The notes under the pieces are model-generated. The model was not told the DNA's origin and did not search any database. It saw nothing but the letters and a program-made list of their open reading frames with translations. Shown in pieces: positions 52,233-61,929 of a stretch of DNA of 64,000 bases. This stretch comes from Aquimarina spinulae (lineage in GTDB: Bacteria; Bacteroidota; Bacteroidia; Flavobacteriales; Flavobacteriaceae), in the NCBI RefSeq assembly GCF_943373825.1, contig NZ_CALSBP010000002.1:2469501-2533500 (forward strand). The letters are read 5' to 3'. The translations under genes were made by a program, and so were the position numbers. How positions within the stretch are numbered: position 1 is the first letter of the stretch; every line of letters begins with the position of its first letter.

Positions 52233-53525
52233 ATGAAATATCACCAGATCGATAGCAATCTCTTCATCAAAAATCGTAAAAACTTTGCTGCACAAATGAA
52301 ATCCAATAGCATTGCTATATTTAATAGTAATGATATATATCCAATTAGTGCCGATAGTACTATGCCTTTTGAGCAGCATAGAGATATTTTTTACCTAAGT
52401 GGCGTTGATCAGGAAGAAAGTGTATTGTTACTTTTTCCCGATGCTCCTAAGGAAAAGCATCGTGAGATTTTATTTCTAAAAGAAACCAATGAGCATATTG
52501 CAATTTGGGAAGGTGAAAAACTAACCAAAGAACGAGCTTTTGATGTTTCGGGAATTAGAACCGTATATTGGCTTCAGGATTTAGAGAAGATTTTCTTTGA
52601 AGTGATGACGCAGTGTGAAACTGTATATGTAAACACTAATGAGCACTACAGATCAAGCGTAGAAACAGAAACTCGTGAAGATCGTTTTACCAAATGGTGG
52701 AAAGCAAAATATCCTGCACATGCCGTAGCAAAAAGCAATCCTATTTTACAACGATTACGAGCAATAAAAGATCCCATCGAAATTGAGCTTATGCAAACAG
52801 CTTGTAATATTACCGAAAAAGGATTTCGAAGACTTTTAGGCTTTGTAAAACCTGATGTTTGGGAATATAATCTTGAAGCCGAATTGTTGCATGAATTTAT
52901 CAATAACAGATCCAAAGGTTTTGCGTATACTCCTATAATCGCAAGCGGAAACAATGCCAATGTGCTTCACTATATAGAAAATAATCGACCCTGTAAAGCA
53001 GGTGATTTAATCCTTATGGACGTTGCTGCAGAATATGCTAATTACTCTAGTGATTTGTCTCGTACAATTCCGGTATCAGGAAAATACTCTAAACGTCAGC
53101 GAGATGTTTATGATGCTGTACTTCGAGTTAAAAATGAAGCTACCAAAATGTTGATTCCAGGAACTATCTGGGCCGATTATCATGTTGAAGTTGGTAAAAT
53201 TATGACATCTGAGTTATTAGGATTAGGGCTTATAGATAAAGCTGATGTGCAGAAGGAAGATCCAGAATGGCCTGCATACAAAAAATACTTTATGCATGGT
53301 ACCTCTCATCACATAGGATTAGACACCCATGATTATGGTATCCTTACCGAGCCTATGCAAGCAAATATGGTGTTTACTGTTGAGCCCGGGATTTATATTC
53401 CTGATGAAGGTTTTGGAATTCGTATTGAAGATGATGTAGTAATACAGGAAAAAGGAGAACCTTTTAATCTCATGGCTAATATTCCTATAGAAGCTGAAGA
53501 GATTGAAGAATTAATGAATAATTAG
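52233..53525 (+). CDS. pepP: Xaa-Pro aminopeptidase (aminopeptidase P)
   Basis: The 430-residue M24 metallopeptidase removes the N-terminal residue before proline. An AMP_N domain (about 1-130) precedes the pita-bread catalytic domain (about 160-425). Metal ligands are the Asp residues in LMDVAAEYANYSSDLSRT (about 263 and 274), the His in HGTSHHIGLDTHD (about 355), and Glu in TVEPGIYIP (about 391) and GIRIEDDV (about 408). There is no signal peptide, so it is cytoplasmic. Confidence 0.94.
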   Translation: MKYHQIDSNLFIKNRKNFAAQMKSNSIAIFNSNDIYPISADSTMPFEQHRDIFYLSGVDQEESVLLLFPDAPKEKHREILFLKETNEHIAIWEGEKLTKERAFDVSGIRTVYWLQDLEKIFFEVMTQCETVYVNTNEHYRSSVETETREDRFTKWWKAKYPAHAVAKSNPILQRLRAIKDPIEIELMQTACNITEKGFRRLLGFVKPDVWEYNLEAELLHEFINNRSKGFAYTPIIASGNNANVLHYIENNRPCKAGDLILMDVAAEYANYSSDLSRTIPVSGKYSKRQRDVYDAVLRVKNEATKMLIPGTIWADYHVEVGKIMTSELLGLGLIDKADVQKEDPEWPAYKKYFMHGTSHHIGLDTHDYGILTEPMQANMVFTVEPGIYIPDEGFGIRIEDDVVIQEKGEPFNLMANIPIEAEEIEELMNN

Positions 53526-53680
53526 AATTCTATAAAATCAAATATATGCCCCATCCATATTTTTATGTGTGGGGTTTTACTATCTCCTAAACACAACTCA
53601 AAACTCGGTGGTAAAGCCGTAAGGTAATCTCTCTTATTTTTTTTAGTTTAGTCGAACACAACTCTAAAACCTGTTCTATC

Positions 53681-54073
53681 ATGAAAAAACTTCTTCTTTG
53701 TTTTTTTATCATTACTTTTTGCAATGCTTGTACTAAAAAAAATAAATCACCATTAGTTGGTAAATGGAAGCTAACACACGTACTGGTAGATCCGGGAAAT
53801 GGAAAAGGAGCCTTCCAAAAAGCAAACCAGGAAAAAGTTATCGAATTCTTTGATGACGGCACCTTAAAAACAAACGTATCTTACTGTCCATTAGATGATG
53901 ATAAAACTATCGGAATGTCTGGAACATATGACATGAATCATACTCTACTTATCGTTCCTTGTACATCTTCAGACTCTAAAATAAATTTTGAAATAAATGA
54001 GTCTATGTTGATCATCGATTATCCGACTCAGTGTATGGAGCCTTGCAAAGAAAAGTATACTAAAATTGATTGA
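53681..54073 (+). CDS. Lipocalin-like lipoprotein of 130 residues
   Basis: The protein has a lipobox FCNAC (Cys about 18). A lipocalin-like start LVGKWKLTHVLVD leads to FFDDGTLKTN and TYDMNHTLLIV, the usual pattern of short Bacteroidota lipocalin-like proteins. Four further Cys suggest disulfides. The ligand is unknown. It stands alone between pepP and the second TPR-AraC gene. Confidence 0.7.
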   Translation: MKKLLLCFFIITFCNACTKKNKSPLVGKWKLTHVLVDPGNGKGAFQKANQEKVIEFFDDGTLKTNVSYCPLDDDKTIGMSGTYDMNHTLLIVPCTSSDSKINFEINESMLIIDYPTQCMEPCKEKYTKID

Positions 54074-54270
54074 TAGCCTTCTTTTTTTAATCAACCGAAT
54101 TAAATCTACAGTTTGTATAAACCATATCACCAGTAAAAATCTATCGTCTTATTACATAGAAATGAATGAAGAATTTCTCGTAATTGATAAAAACAGTATT
54201 TCTTTTGTTGACTTTAATGTCAGTATTTAAATACTTTTGATTCTTAATTTGAAACTCTAAATGGTATGGT

Positions 54271-55995
54271 ATGTATTTAAAACTACTTAGAAACATCTTC
54301 ATTCTTTCTGTCTCGTTTATTGGGTATGGGCAATCTTTTCATGTTCCCGATTCCTTGATGCAAAAAACATATAAACAGCTTAGTGAAAACTTTCATGCAA
54401 GTTTAGATAGTAATATACCAGCAGCAAGGTTATATGCCCGGGCTTATTTTAACAAAGGAAAAAACAGTAAAGACAACAGTCGTATAGCTTGGTCTTATGT
54501 CTATAAAAGTCTATTGTATAATGATTCAAAAAAAAGAAAAATAGAAGCTTTAGACAGTGCTGTTTTTTTTGGGGAAAATATAGTTAAAAAGAATCATCCA
54601 GAAGTCTTCTATAACAAAAGAGCGATTGCCTATGGGGAGTTTGGGGATCTTAATCATAGTCTTAAAGACTACTTAACAGCATTAGAACATTCTAGAAAAA
54701 ACAATAATGTACCGTATATATACCTTCTTAAGCATAATATCGCAAATCTAAAAAGGAAACTAGGAAAATATGATGAGGCCAAAAAACTATTCAAAGAATG
54801 TATTGTATATGAAAAAAGCATCAAAAACAAAACAAAACGAGATACTATCTCTTATCTATTAACACTAACAGAACTTGTCTCTATATATAGATTAAATAAT
54901 CAAATAGATTCTGCAAAAATTTTAAACAAAGAAGGAGTTAAATTATCTAAAGGTAAGCCCACTGAATTTCTGTTCGATTTAAATGATGGTATTCTAGACT
55001 ATTACAACCAGAAATATAGTTTAGTAATAAAAAAAATTAAACCAATATTACCCAAAATTATCAATCCAGAAAGAGGATATGAAAGTACTACAGATTTAAT
55101 TAACGCATATCTATATTTAGGAAATTCTAATAAAAGCTTAGGTAAAACCTCAGAGTCTATTACTTATTTCAAGAAAATAGATTCTATCTCTAAAACTTTA
55201 AATTATTTTTTACCCGAAAGTAGAGCTGCCTATGTAGAGTTGGTTGGTTATTACAAATCTATTGGTGACCATACCAATCAATTACTGTATATAAATAAAC
55301 TACTAAGTGCAGATAGTGTTTTAATAAAGGATTATTGGATCCTTAATGATAAGCTTTTAAGAGAATTTGACACCAGGGAGCTTCTTGAACAAAAACAGAA
55401 AATCATAGCTTCATTAGAAAAAGAAAACAATAAGATATCCTCTCAAAATATTATCATATCAATACTTCTGTTATTAAGTCTAATCGGTATTGTTTACTAT
55501 TATTATCGGCAACAACTTTACAAAAAAAGATTTTTAAAACTCTTACAACAAATCTCTGATCAAAACCAAAAAAAAGATCAATCTACAGATGATCCTACTC
55601 CTTCATCAATTAACAAAGAAACTGTAGACAAACTACTTGATAAGCTTCAGCAATTTGAAGAAAAAAAAGAGTTTTTAAAACCTCTAACCTCAAAAGATCT
55701 TGCCCAAAAGTTTGAATCAAACTCTAGTTATCTCTCTAAAGTGGTCAATACTTTTAAAGAAAAAAGCTTTAGCAATTATATTAACGATTTACGAATCGAT
55801 TTTGTAATCGATAAATTAAACGAGGATTCGATATTTAGAAAATATACTGTGCAAGCCATTGCACAAGAAATCGGCTTTAATAATTCTGAAGCATTTTCTA
55901 AAGCATTCTATAAAAAGACTGGGATTTATCCTTCCTATTTTATTAAAGAGCTAGAAAAGCAAAAAAATGATAAAACTAATCAGCTTTCTCGTTGA
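54271..55995 (+). CDS. Transmembrane TPR-AraC one-component regulator, second copy
   Basis: The 574-residue protein is a paralogue of the regulator at 31788, with the same layout. It has a signal peptide (ending SFIGYGQ), a PDSLxxK(x)YxxL start, extracytoplasmic TPRs (about 40-370), a transmembrane helix (IIISILLLLSLIGIVYYYY, about 400), and a C-terminal AraC HTH (IAQEIGFNNSEAFSKAFYKKTGIYPSYF). Unlike the first copy, no 21-nt palindrome is found next to it and the next gene is a VOC protein, so its targets are not clear. Confidence 0.87.
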   Translation: MYLKLLRNIFILSVSFIGYGQSFHVPDSLMQKTYKQLSENFHASLDSNIPAARLYARAYFNKGKNSKDNSRIAWSYVYKSLLYNDSKKRKIEALDSAVFFGENIVKKNHPEVFYNKRAIAYGEFGDLNHSLKDYLTALEHSRKNNNVPYIYLLKHNIANLKRKLGKYDEAKKLFKECIVYEKSIKNKTKRDTISYLLTLTELVSIYRLNNQIDSAKILNKEGVKLSKGKPTEFLFDLNDGILDYYNQKYSLVIKKIKPILPKIINPERGYESTTDLINAYLYLGNSNKSLGKTSESITYFKKIDSISKTLNYFLPESRAAYVELVGYYKSIGDHTNQLLYINKLLSADSVLIKDYWILNDKLLREFDTRELLEQKQKIIASLEKENNKISSQNIIISILLLLSLIGIVYYYYRQQLYKKRFLKLLQQISDQNQKKDQSTDDPTPSSINKETVDKLLDKLQQFEEKKEFLKPLTSKDLAQKFESNSSYLSKVVNTFKEKSFSNYINDLRIDFVIDKLNEDSIFRKYTVQAIAQEIGFNNSEAFSKAFYKKTGIYPSYFIKELEKQKNDKTNQLSR

Positions 55996-56064
55996 AATTT
56001 TTACACATCTATAGAATATTTTCTATACTTCCTTCGTTGAATACAAAAACTCTCTTTTTATATT

Positions 56065-56448
56065 ATGCAACGAATGAAAATCACTGCTGGTCACCAGCAA
56101 GCTATGCCGTATATAGTAGTCGAAAAAGCTGAAGATTTTATTGATTTCATTCGAAAAATCTTTCAGGCACAGGAAATGATACGAAGCCTCGATGTTGATA
56201 ATAGAATACAACATTCAGAAATTAGAATCGGCGATTCTACTATTCTTCTTACAGAAGCTTCAAAACATAATCCTGCACATCCCGGTTGTATGTATGTCTA
56301 TGTAAAAGATACTGATCAAACGTATTATGAAGCCATAGATGCAGGAGCCAAATCCTTGATGGAACCTATGGAAGAAGATTACGGAGCCAGAGGAGCTGGT
56401 TTTCGAGATCCATTTGGTAACACCTGGTGGATTGCTACATTAAATTAA
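56065..56448 (+). CDS. VOC-superfamily (glyoxalase-like) protein
   Basis: The 127-residue protein has the single-copy VOC fold with two beta-alpha-beta-beta-beta units: MPYIVVEKAEDFIDFIRKIF and MYVYVKDTDQTYYEAIDAGAKSLMEPMEEDYGARGAGFRDPFGNTWWIA (described here in part). It belongs with glyoxalase, bleomycin-resistance and extradiol-dioxygenase relatives of the PhnB-like type. The substrate is unknown. It starts with ATG 56065, where a second ATG follows three codons later. Confidence 0.85.
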   Translation: MQRMKITAGHQQAMPYIVVEKAEDFIDFIRKIFQAQEMIRSLDVDNRIQHSEIRIGDSTILLTEASKHNPAHPGCMYVYVKDTDQTYYEAIDAGAKSLMEPMEEDYGARGAGFRDPFGNTWWIATLN

Positions 56449-56475
56449 GTTTGATCAAAAACGATTACGTTATAT

Positions 56476-57819
56476 CTAGTTACATCCTAAATCTTGTTGA
56501 GATTGCACATCATTAACCGGAAAGCATAATCCTGATTTCAATGTTTCAGGCACATATCGATTAAGATCAGTATCCTGTAAACTGATTTCTATAAAAGCTG
56601 TGAGGTTGTCTATTTCCTGATCTGTTAAATCAATAGTTCCAAATTGAGTTGCCAAATTTTCGGTAGTTACTTCGGTAGATTGAGGAACTCCTTTATTTTT
56701 ATAAACGATAACATCTCTTACCGATGTAAATGTGCCTCCATGGCCATAAAAACCATTATCAGTCAGATTATAAAGCGTTGGTGTTTTAAATTTATAATTA
56801 TCATTTGGATTTTTAGTAAAGCCTCCTCTTCCTTTCTTTACATTTTCAAAACCTGCACTATCTAACACCAATGCTTTATCAGAATTATCAAAATCTCCCA
56901 TCCCAAAAGCATGAAAGCTTTTATCATTTAGTGCTGGGCCAGTATGACATTGGTAACATTTTCCGTTTCCAAAAAATGCAATTGCACCTTTCTTTTCTTC
57001 CTCACTCATCGCATCATAATCTCCTTTTAGCCATTCTTGCCAAGGTGATTTATTCGCAAGCAATGTTCTTTCATAAGCAGCCATAGCAAGTCCTGCATTC
57101 TTGGTAGTATACCGCTCGCTTTCTATAATATCACCAAAAGCCTTATCAAACATTTCTTTATATCCCAGTGTATTTACAAAATCCTTATCAATTAGTAATC
57201 TATGAACCCCCTGACCTTTTATAGCCTGAACTTCTATACCTTGAAATCCTAGAAAATTCTCTTGAATATTTGCCCAATTACTTTCTGTTCCTGCATTAGT
57301 TCCTGTACCTCCAAATTGCCCATTCCATAACATTACATCTTGGTATGCTACATTTAAAAGAGTAGGAGAGCGAAGTGGCTGGATGTCTACAGAGTCCACA
57401 GGAACATTGGTATTTATTACTCTACCATTACCATTGGTTCCAAAACCTACACCACATTCTCCAATACCTTGCCTTAATCCAGAGCTAAACCCCGCAGTAA
57501 CTTGATGACAAGAAGCACAAGAATATGTAGCTTTCATCTCATCTATTTTTGGGTTTTTGCCAAGAGCTGTTTCATGTAATAATAACTTTCCTAGCTCAAC
57601 TTTTTCCCTGGTAATTGGATTTAGAGGGTCTTGAGGTATTTTAAGGTAATCATCACTTTTCGGTAAGATAAAATAAGTAAGACCTTTATCTTCAGAAATG
57701 TCGGTTAAAAGAGTTTTTAAATCTTTATCCAAACCTGATGCTATAGGTACATAGTCATCATCATTAGAACAAGAAAATAAAAATAATGTAATAAGTATAA
57801 GAGTAGTTATTTTTCCCAT
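56476..57819 (-). CDS. Di-haem cytochrome c peroxidase lipoprotein
   Basis: The 447-residue lipoprotein has a lipobox FLFSC (Cys about 17). Two CxxCH haem sites are present: CASCH (about 100) and CYQCH (about 288). The CCP/MauG pattern is seen in VELGKLLLHETALGKN, RSPTLLNVAYQDVMLWNGQ and FKTPTLYNLTDNGFYGHGG. It reduces peroxide or oxidises a partner at the cell surface. It is convergent with the VOC gene and downstream of brnQ on the same strand behind a weak terminator. Confidence 0.92.
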   Translation of the reverse strand: MGKITTLILITLFLFSCSNDDDYVPIASGLDKDLKTLLTDISEDKGLTYFILPKSDDYLKIPQDPLNPITREKVELGKLLLHETALGKNPKIDEMKATYSCASCHQVTAGFSSGLRQGIGECGVGFGTNGNGRVINTNVPVDSVDIQPLRSPTLLNVAYQDVMLWNGQFGGTGTNAGTESNWANIQENFLGFQGIEVQAIKGQGVHRLLIDKDFVNTLGYKEMFDKAFGDIIESERYTTKNAGLAMAAYERTLLANKSPWQEWLKGDYDAMSEEEKKGAIAFFGNGKCYQCHTGPALNDKSFHAFGMGDFDNSDKALVLDSAGFENVKKGRGGFTKNPNDNYKFKTPTLYNLTDNGFYGHGGTFTSVRDVIVYKNKGVPQSTEVTTENLATQFGTIDLTDQEIDNLTAFIEISLQDTDLNRYVPETLKSGLCFPVNDVQSQQDLGCN

Positions 57820-57887
57820 AGATTTCCCTTTATATAAATATTAAAATTCGTTGTTTTCTGGCGCGAATGTAACAAAAACTAATACAA

Positions 57888-57912
57888 TAAAAAAGGGGAA
57901 ATTACCCCTAAA
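57888..57912 (-). terminator. Weak intrinsic terminator after brnQ
   Basis: AGGGG (57894-57898) and CCCCT (57905-57909) form a 5-bp stem, and on the minus strand TTTTTT follows. It lies 28 nt after the brnQ stop. Confidence 0.45.
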
Positions 57913-57939
57913 AACCTTTAATTTTTATGTTTAGAAAAA

Positions 57940-59211
57940 TCACTCTGTTTTTGAAAAGATATTCATAACAATCAGCGTTACCAATGCAGGTAATAACCAA
58001 GCTAAACTATACACTCCTAAAGGAAGAATTTTTAAAATCGGAGCAACATAGTCCTGCATTCCTATAGTTCCTAAAAAATCAGGAATACTAAATAAAATAG
58101 TTACGATAACTACAGTTCTAAATACTAATGAAGAAGTAAATCTATTAGGCAAAACATTTAACAGAATCAAAATAATGGTTAAAGGGTAAATAAACATAAG
58201 TGCTGGTATTGCTACATCAATGATATAATGTACATCAAACTGTCCCATTAATACTCCTAGAATACAAGCTATAATTGCGGTAATAAGATATGCTTTTTGA
58301 GATCCGTTACAAATTCCTTTTATGAAATCTGCAGTACCAGTTACAATACCTACAGCCGTAGTAAAACAGGCTAACCCAACCAGAATACTTAAAAAAACTT
58401 TACCTATACTACCTAATGTTTTTAAACTCATTCCTGATAATAAATCTGTTCGCGAAATAGTAGTATCAAAATCAGCACCAAATAATGCACCACTATAAAT
58501 CATACCAGCATAAATAACAAAAAGGCCTATTCCTGCCAAAACACCAGATCCAATAATCAGTTTTCGATTTCTATCAAAATTATTTTCTCCTTTAATTTTT
58601 AGAGATACAATAATAACTCCACCTACAACAACAGCTCCTATTGCATCAAATGTTTGATAGCCTTCTAGCAACCCTTTAATAAAAGGAGTTCCAAATTCTG
58701 AAGGATTAATCGCAGGTGTTTGCATTGAAAAAATACTAATACATATGATACTAAGTACAACGATAAATATAATAGGAGAAAGAAATTTGCCTAATAAGCT
58801 AAGAATCTTAGATCGATTAAGTACAAAAAGCAACACTAATGCAAAATAAATAGTACTGGTTAACCAGGCATTTGTACCAAAAAAAGGTGCAATTGCCATC
58901 TCATGGGTTACAGATGCAGTTCTAGGGGAAGGCAATGTGATAGAGATCAAATAAACCAATATACAATAAACAAAACTAAATGTGGGAGATACTTTCTTTG
59001 CAAAATCAAGCATAGTTCCTTGTAAGCGGGCGTGCGCAAAAATTCCTAATAAAGGAATAACTACTGCCGAAATAGCAAAACCCATAATAACCAGAAACCA
59101 CGCATCGCCTGCTTTATACCCCAAAAGTGGAGGAAGCATTAGGTTTCCTGCACCAAAAAACATTGAAAATAATGCAAATCCTGCAACAAAAGTTTCTTTA
59201 TTAAATCTCAT
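57940..59211 (-). CDS. brnQ: Branched-chain amino acid carrier, BrnQ family
   Basis: The 423-residue inner-membrane protein has about 12 hydrophobic helices. It imports leucine, isoleucine and valine with sodium or protons. The family start is seen in FALFSMFFGAGNLMLPP and the conserved core in DAIGAVVVGGVIIVSLK. It is divergent from the alpha/beta hydrolase at 59430. Confidence 0.93.
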   Translation of the reverse strand: MRFNKETFVAGFALFSMFFGAGNLMLPPLLGYKAGDAWFLVIMGFAISAVVIPLLGIFAHARLQGTMLDFAKKVSPTFSFVYCILVYLISITLPSPRTASVTHEMAIAPFFGTNAWLTSTIYFALVLLFVLNRSKILSLLGKFLSPIIFIVVLSIICISIFSMQTPAINPSEFGTPFIKGLLEGYQTFDAIGAVVVGGVIIVSLKIKGENNFDRNRKLIIGSGVLAGIGLFVIYAGMIYSGALFGADFDTTISRTDLLSGMSLKTLGSIGKVFLSILVGLACFTTAVGIVTGTADFIKGICNGSQKAYLITAIIACILGVLMGQFDVHYIIDVAIPALMFIYPLTIILILLNVLPNRFTSSLVFRTVVIVTILFSIPDFLGTIGMQDYVAPILKILPLGVYSLAWLLPALVTLIVMNIFSKTE

Positions 59212-59429
59212 TTGGTTAGGTATTTATATCCTTTAATAAGCAATAATAATGAAACCATAATAAGCATACAAAATAATCGTAATAGTATTTATAAATAGAA
59301 AAGCAATAATGAGTTAAAAATTAATATATAACTATAGCTGAAAACTTAGTGCATTCATAAAAAAATATTTATTTACATTTTAAAAGAGTATTGTTTCTAG
59401 TTTCTTTGCTCTATAAATTAAAAAGTAAA

Positions 59430-60209
59430 ATGATAATAACGTATAAAGGGATCAAAATAAATTATAATACTTCGGGAAAAGGTACTCCTGTAGTCTTTCT
59501 GCATGGGTTTTTAGAGAATTCTACCATGTGGGAAGAAACCATCGATCATATATCAAATACATATCATTGTATTTCTATCGATCTTTTAGGTCACGGTCTT
59601 ACCGAGTGTATGGGGTATATACATACTATGGAGGATATGGCACAAGCAGTCAAGGTTGTTTTAGATAGCCTAAACATCTCTAAGGCTTCTTTTGTAGGTC
59701 ATTCTATGGGTGGTTATGTAGCTCTAGCCTGTATAGATCTTTTTCCAAATATAGTTTCGGGATTAGTATTGTTAAATTCTACTTCGTTTCCTGATAGCAT
59801 AGAGAGAAAACAAAATCGGAGTAGAGCCATTGAGATAGTCAAGAATAATCCCGACGCATATACTAGTATGGCAATTGCAAATCTTTTTGCTGAAGAAAAT
59901 CGATTGCGATTAGCAGACAAAATAAATATGATCAAAGATCAAGCCTCAAAGATTTCTTTGCAAGGAATTATTTCTGGTTTAGAAGGAATGAAAGTAAGAA
60001 AAGATCACACATCTCTTCTATCCAGTTTTAATAAGCCAAAAATCATCTTTGCCGGAACCAAAGATCCTATTTTACTATATGGTCAAAGTATTAAAGAATC
60101 GAAGCAATGTAATATCAATCTTGTTAGTTTTGATGGAGGCCATATGTCATATTTAGAGAATAAAGACGAATATATTGCAAAACTTCACCTGTTTCTAGGA
60201 TCTTTTTAA
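59430..60209 (+). CDS. Alpha/beta hydrolase
   Basis: The 259-residue soluble hydrolase starts at ATG 59430, giving MIITYKGIKINYN; an in-frame TTG at 59391 would add residues without family support. VFLHGFLENSTMW holds the oxyanion region, GHSMGG holds the nucleophile (Ser about 92), an Asp lies in AGTKDPIL, and the catalytic His is in GGHMSYLEN. It resembles RsbQ/MenH-like esterases. The substrate is unknown. Confidence 0.87.
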   Translation: MIITYKGIKINYNTSGKGTPVVFLHGFLENSTMWEETIDHISNTYHCISIDLLGHGLTECMGYIHTMEDMAQAVKVVLDSLNISKASFVGHSMGGYVALACIDLFPNIVSGLVLLNSTSFPDSIERKQNRSRAIEIVKNNPDAYTSMAIANLFAEENRLRLADKINMIKDQASKISLQGIISGLEGMKVRKDHTSLLSSFNKPKIIFAGTKDPILLYGQSIKESKQCNINLVSFDGGHMSYLENKDEYIAKLHLFLGSF

Positions 60210-60276
60210 TATCAAAACTTAGAAGATAATAAATCTATTTTTGATTTCTCTAAAAGATAGGTAATTTCACATGTTC

Positions 60277-60336
60277 TTTAGACGAAATACTTCTTTTTGG
60301 GTCAAAAAACACTATAAAAGAAGTATTTCGTCTAAA
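60277..60336. other. Perfect 21-bp stem-loop
   Basis: TTTAGACGAAATACTTCTTTT (60277-60297) is the exact reverse complement of 60316-60336, with an 18-nt loop. It is A/T-rich at the foot but has no long T run. It lies 68 nt after the hydrolase stop and 122 nt before the small zinc gene, so it may be a terminator or a structured RNA. Confidence 0.7.
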
Positions 60337-60457
60337 AATCAATGATTTATGGTGATTTTTTCTTACAAAAATGCGGATAATAAAAAAAAAAATATTATTA
60401 TTGTATTGATAATGAACTAATAACCCTTTTCCATGAATTTTTAACCCCCTAAGAATA

Positions 60458-60727
60458 ATGAAAAAAACTACCCCAACCTCCGCATTTTCTTTTTCAAAAA
60501 TTTACTGTTCTCTATTTGGCCATGACTATCTTCTTTCTAAAAATGTTACTCATCACATTAAAGAATATACCTGTTCACACTGTGGTGAACAAGCCACTAC
60601 TAATAGTAGAGGACGATTAGAGGCAATGACGCCTAAGTTAAAAGAAATCAATAATGCTTTAGCCTCTGTACATGCTAAGAAACAGGCAAGAACTAATCGT
60701 GATACTCCATTTCAAGCAGCTTCATAA
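60458..60727 (+). CDS. Small zinc-ribbon-like protein (DUF1660-like)
   Basis: The 89-residue protein has one YTCSHCGE knuckle and FGHDYLLSKNVTHHIKEYTC, then GRLEAMTPKLKEINNALASVHAKK. The pattern resembles the small DUF1660 prophage-type proteins, which are recalled rather than proven here. It likely binds zinc through the CxxC and upstream Cys/His. It converges with thiL, leaving only 7 nt between stops. Confidence 0.65.
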   Translation: MKKTTPTSAFSFSKIYCSLFGHDYLLSKNVTHHIKEYTCSHCGEQATTNSRGRLEAMTPKLKEINNALASVHAKKQARTNRDTPFQAAS

Positions 60728-60734
60728 TTATTAA

Positions 60735-61781
60735 TTATTCCTCAATCGGATTCCACCCCTGGGCTTGTATTGCTATCTTTTCGTTTGCTCTGGTCACTAA
60801 TCCTATTCCACTTTTCTCATCTGTTATATGACCTATAACTGTAAGACTGGGATTTGCTTTTATTTTAGGATAATCTTCTTGTTTTATGGTAAATAATAAT
60901 TCATAATCCTCACCACCATTTAGTGCTACTGTCGTACTATTCATTTTAAATTCTTCGCATGTAGATATAACTGTAGGATCTAATGGGATTTTTTCCTCAT
61001 ATAAATTTACGCCAACTTTGGATTGAGAACAAAGATGTATTATTTCTGAAGACAAACCATCACTTATATCAATCATACTTGTTGGTTTTACATCTAATGC
61101 TTTAAGAAGTTCTGATATGTCTTTTCGTGCTTCTGGTTTAAGTTGCCTCTCAATGATATAAGTATATTGATCCAGGTCTGGCTGCGAATTAGGGTTAACC
61201 TCATAAACTTGTTTCTCTCGCTCTAATACCTGAAGTCCCAAATATGCTGCTCCCAAATCACCAGTTACAACCAGAAGGTCATTTTCCTTAGCTCCACTAC
61301 GATATACCAAATCTTCTTCATTTGCGTATCCAACAGCCGTAATACTAATAAGTAGTCCTGTTGTTGAAGAAGTCGTATCCCCTCCTACTACATCTACATT
61401 ATAAAGCTTTGCCGCAGTTTCAATCCCTGCATATAATTCTTCTAATGCTTCCAAAGGAAATCTGTTTGATACTGCAATAGAAACCGTGATTTGTGATGCT
61501 GTTGCATTCATAGCATAGACATCAGAAAGATTTACTATTACAGCTTTATACCCTAAATGCTTTAATGGAACATACGACAAATCAAAATGTACTCCTTCTA
61601 TCAATAAATCTGTTGTTAATACGCACTTTTTATTTTCAAAATCCAAAACTGCTGCATCGTCTCCAATTCCAAGAGAAGTTGTTTTTTGGTTGATATCAAA
61701 ATTCTTGGTCAAATGGTTAATAAGTCCAAATTCTCCTAATTCAGATAGTTGTGTCTTTGGTGTATTCTTGTCTTCAATCAT
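60735..61781 (-). CDS. thiL: Thiamine-monophosphate kinase
   Basis: The 348-residue enzyme phosphorylates thiamine monophosphate to the active diphosphate. AIR-synthase-like fold motifs are visible: SLGIGDDAAVLDFENK, LTTDLLIEGVHFDL, VSDVYAMNATASQ-like core, NVDVVGGDTTSS and GDLGAAYLGL. DISDGLSSEI is the second Mg/ATP loop. Length is normal. Confidence 0.93.
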   Translation of the reverse strand: MIEDKNTPKTQLSELGEFGLINHLTKNFDINQKTTSLGIGDDAAVLDFENKKCVLTTDLLIEGVHFDLSYVPLKHLGYKAVIVNLSDVYAMNATASQITVSIAVSNRFPLEALEELYAGIETAAKLYNVDVVGGDTTSSTTGLLISITAVGYANEEDLVYRSGAKENDLLVVTGDLGAAYLGLQVLEREKQVYEVNPNSQPDLDQYTYIIERQLKPEARKDISELLKALDVKPTSMIDISDGLSSEIIHLCSQSKVGVNLYEEKIPLDPTVISTCEEFKMNSTTVALNGGEDYELLFTIKQEDYPKIKANPSLTVIGHITDEKSGIGLVTRANEKIAIQAQGWNPIEE

Positions 61782-61929
61782 TTTGCAAAGGTAGGTAACA
61801 AAGTGATTTCAATTCATAAAAAACTTCTGATTTTTCAGCCTTCTAAACCTAATGTAGAAGTCTTATGGCTTTGGGATATTAAAACAATACTCAAAAAAGT
61901 TTAGTACATTTATTAAAATTGAAAACTAT

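Noticed and set aside
56010..56027. TATAGAA-TATT-TTCTATA after the second TPR-AraC gene as an operator
   Set aside because: It is short and AT-rich, differs from the palindrome at 33472 and has no -7 element at 22 nt.
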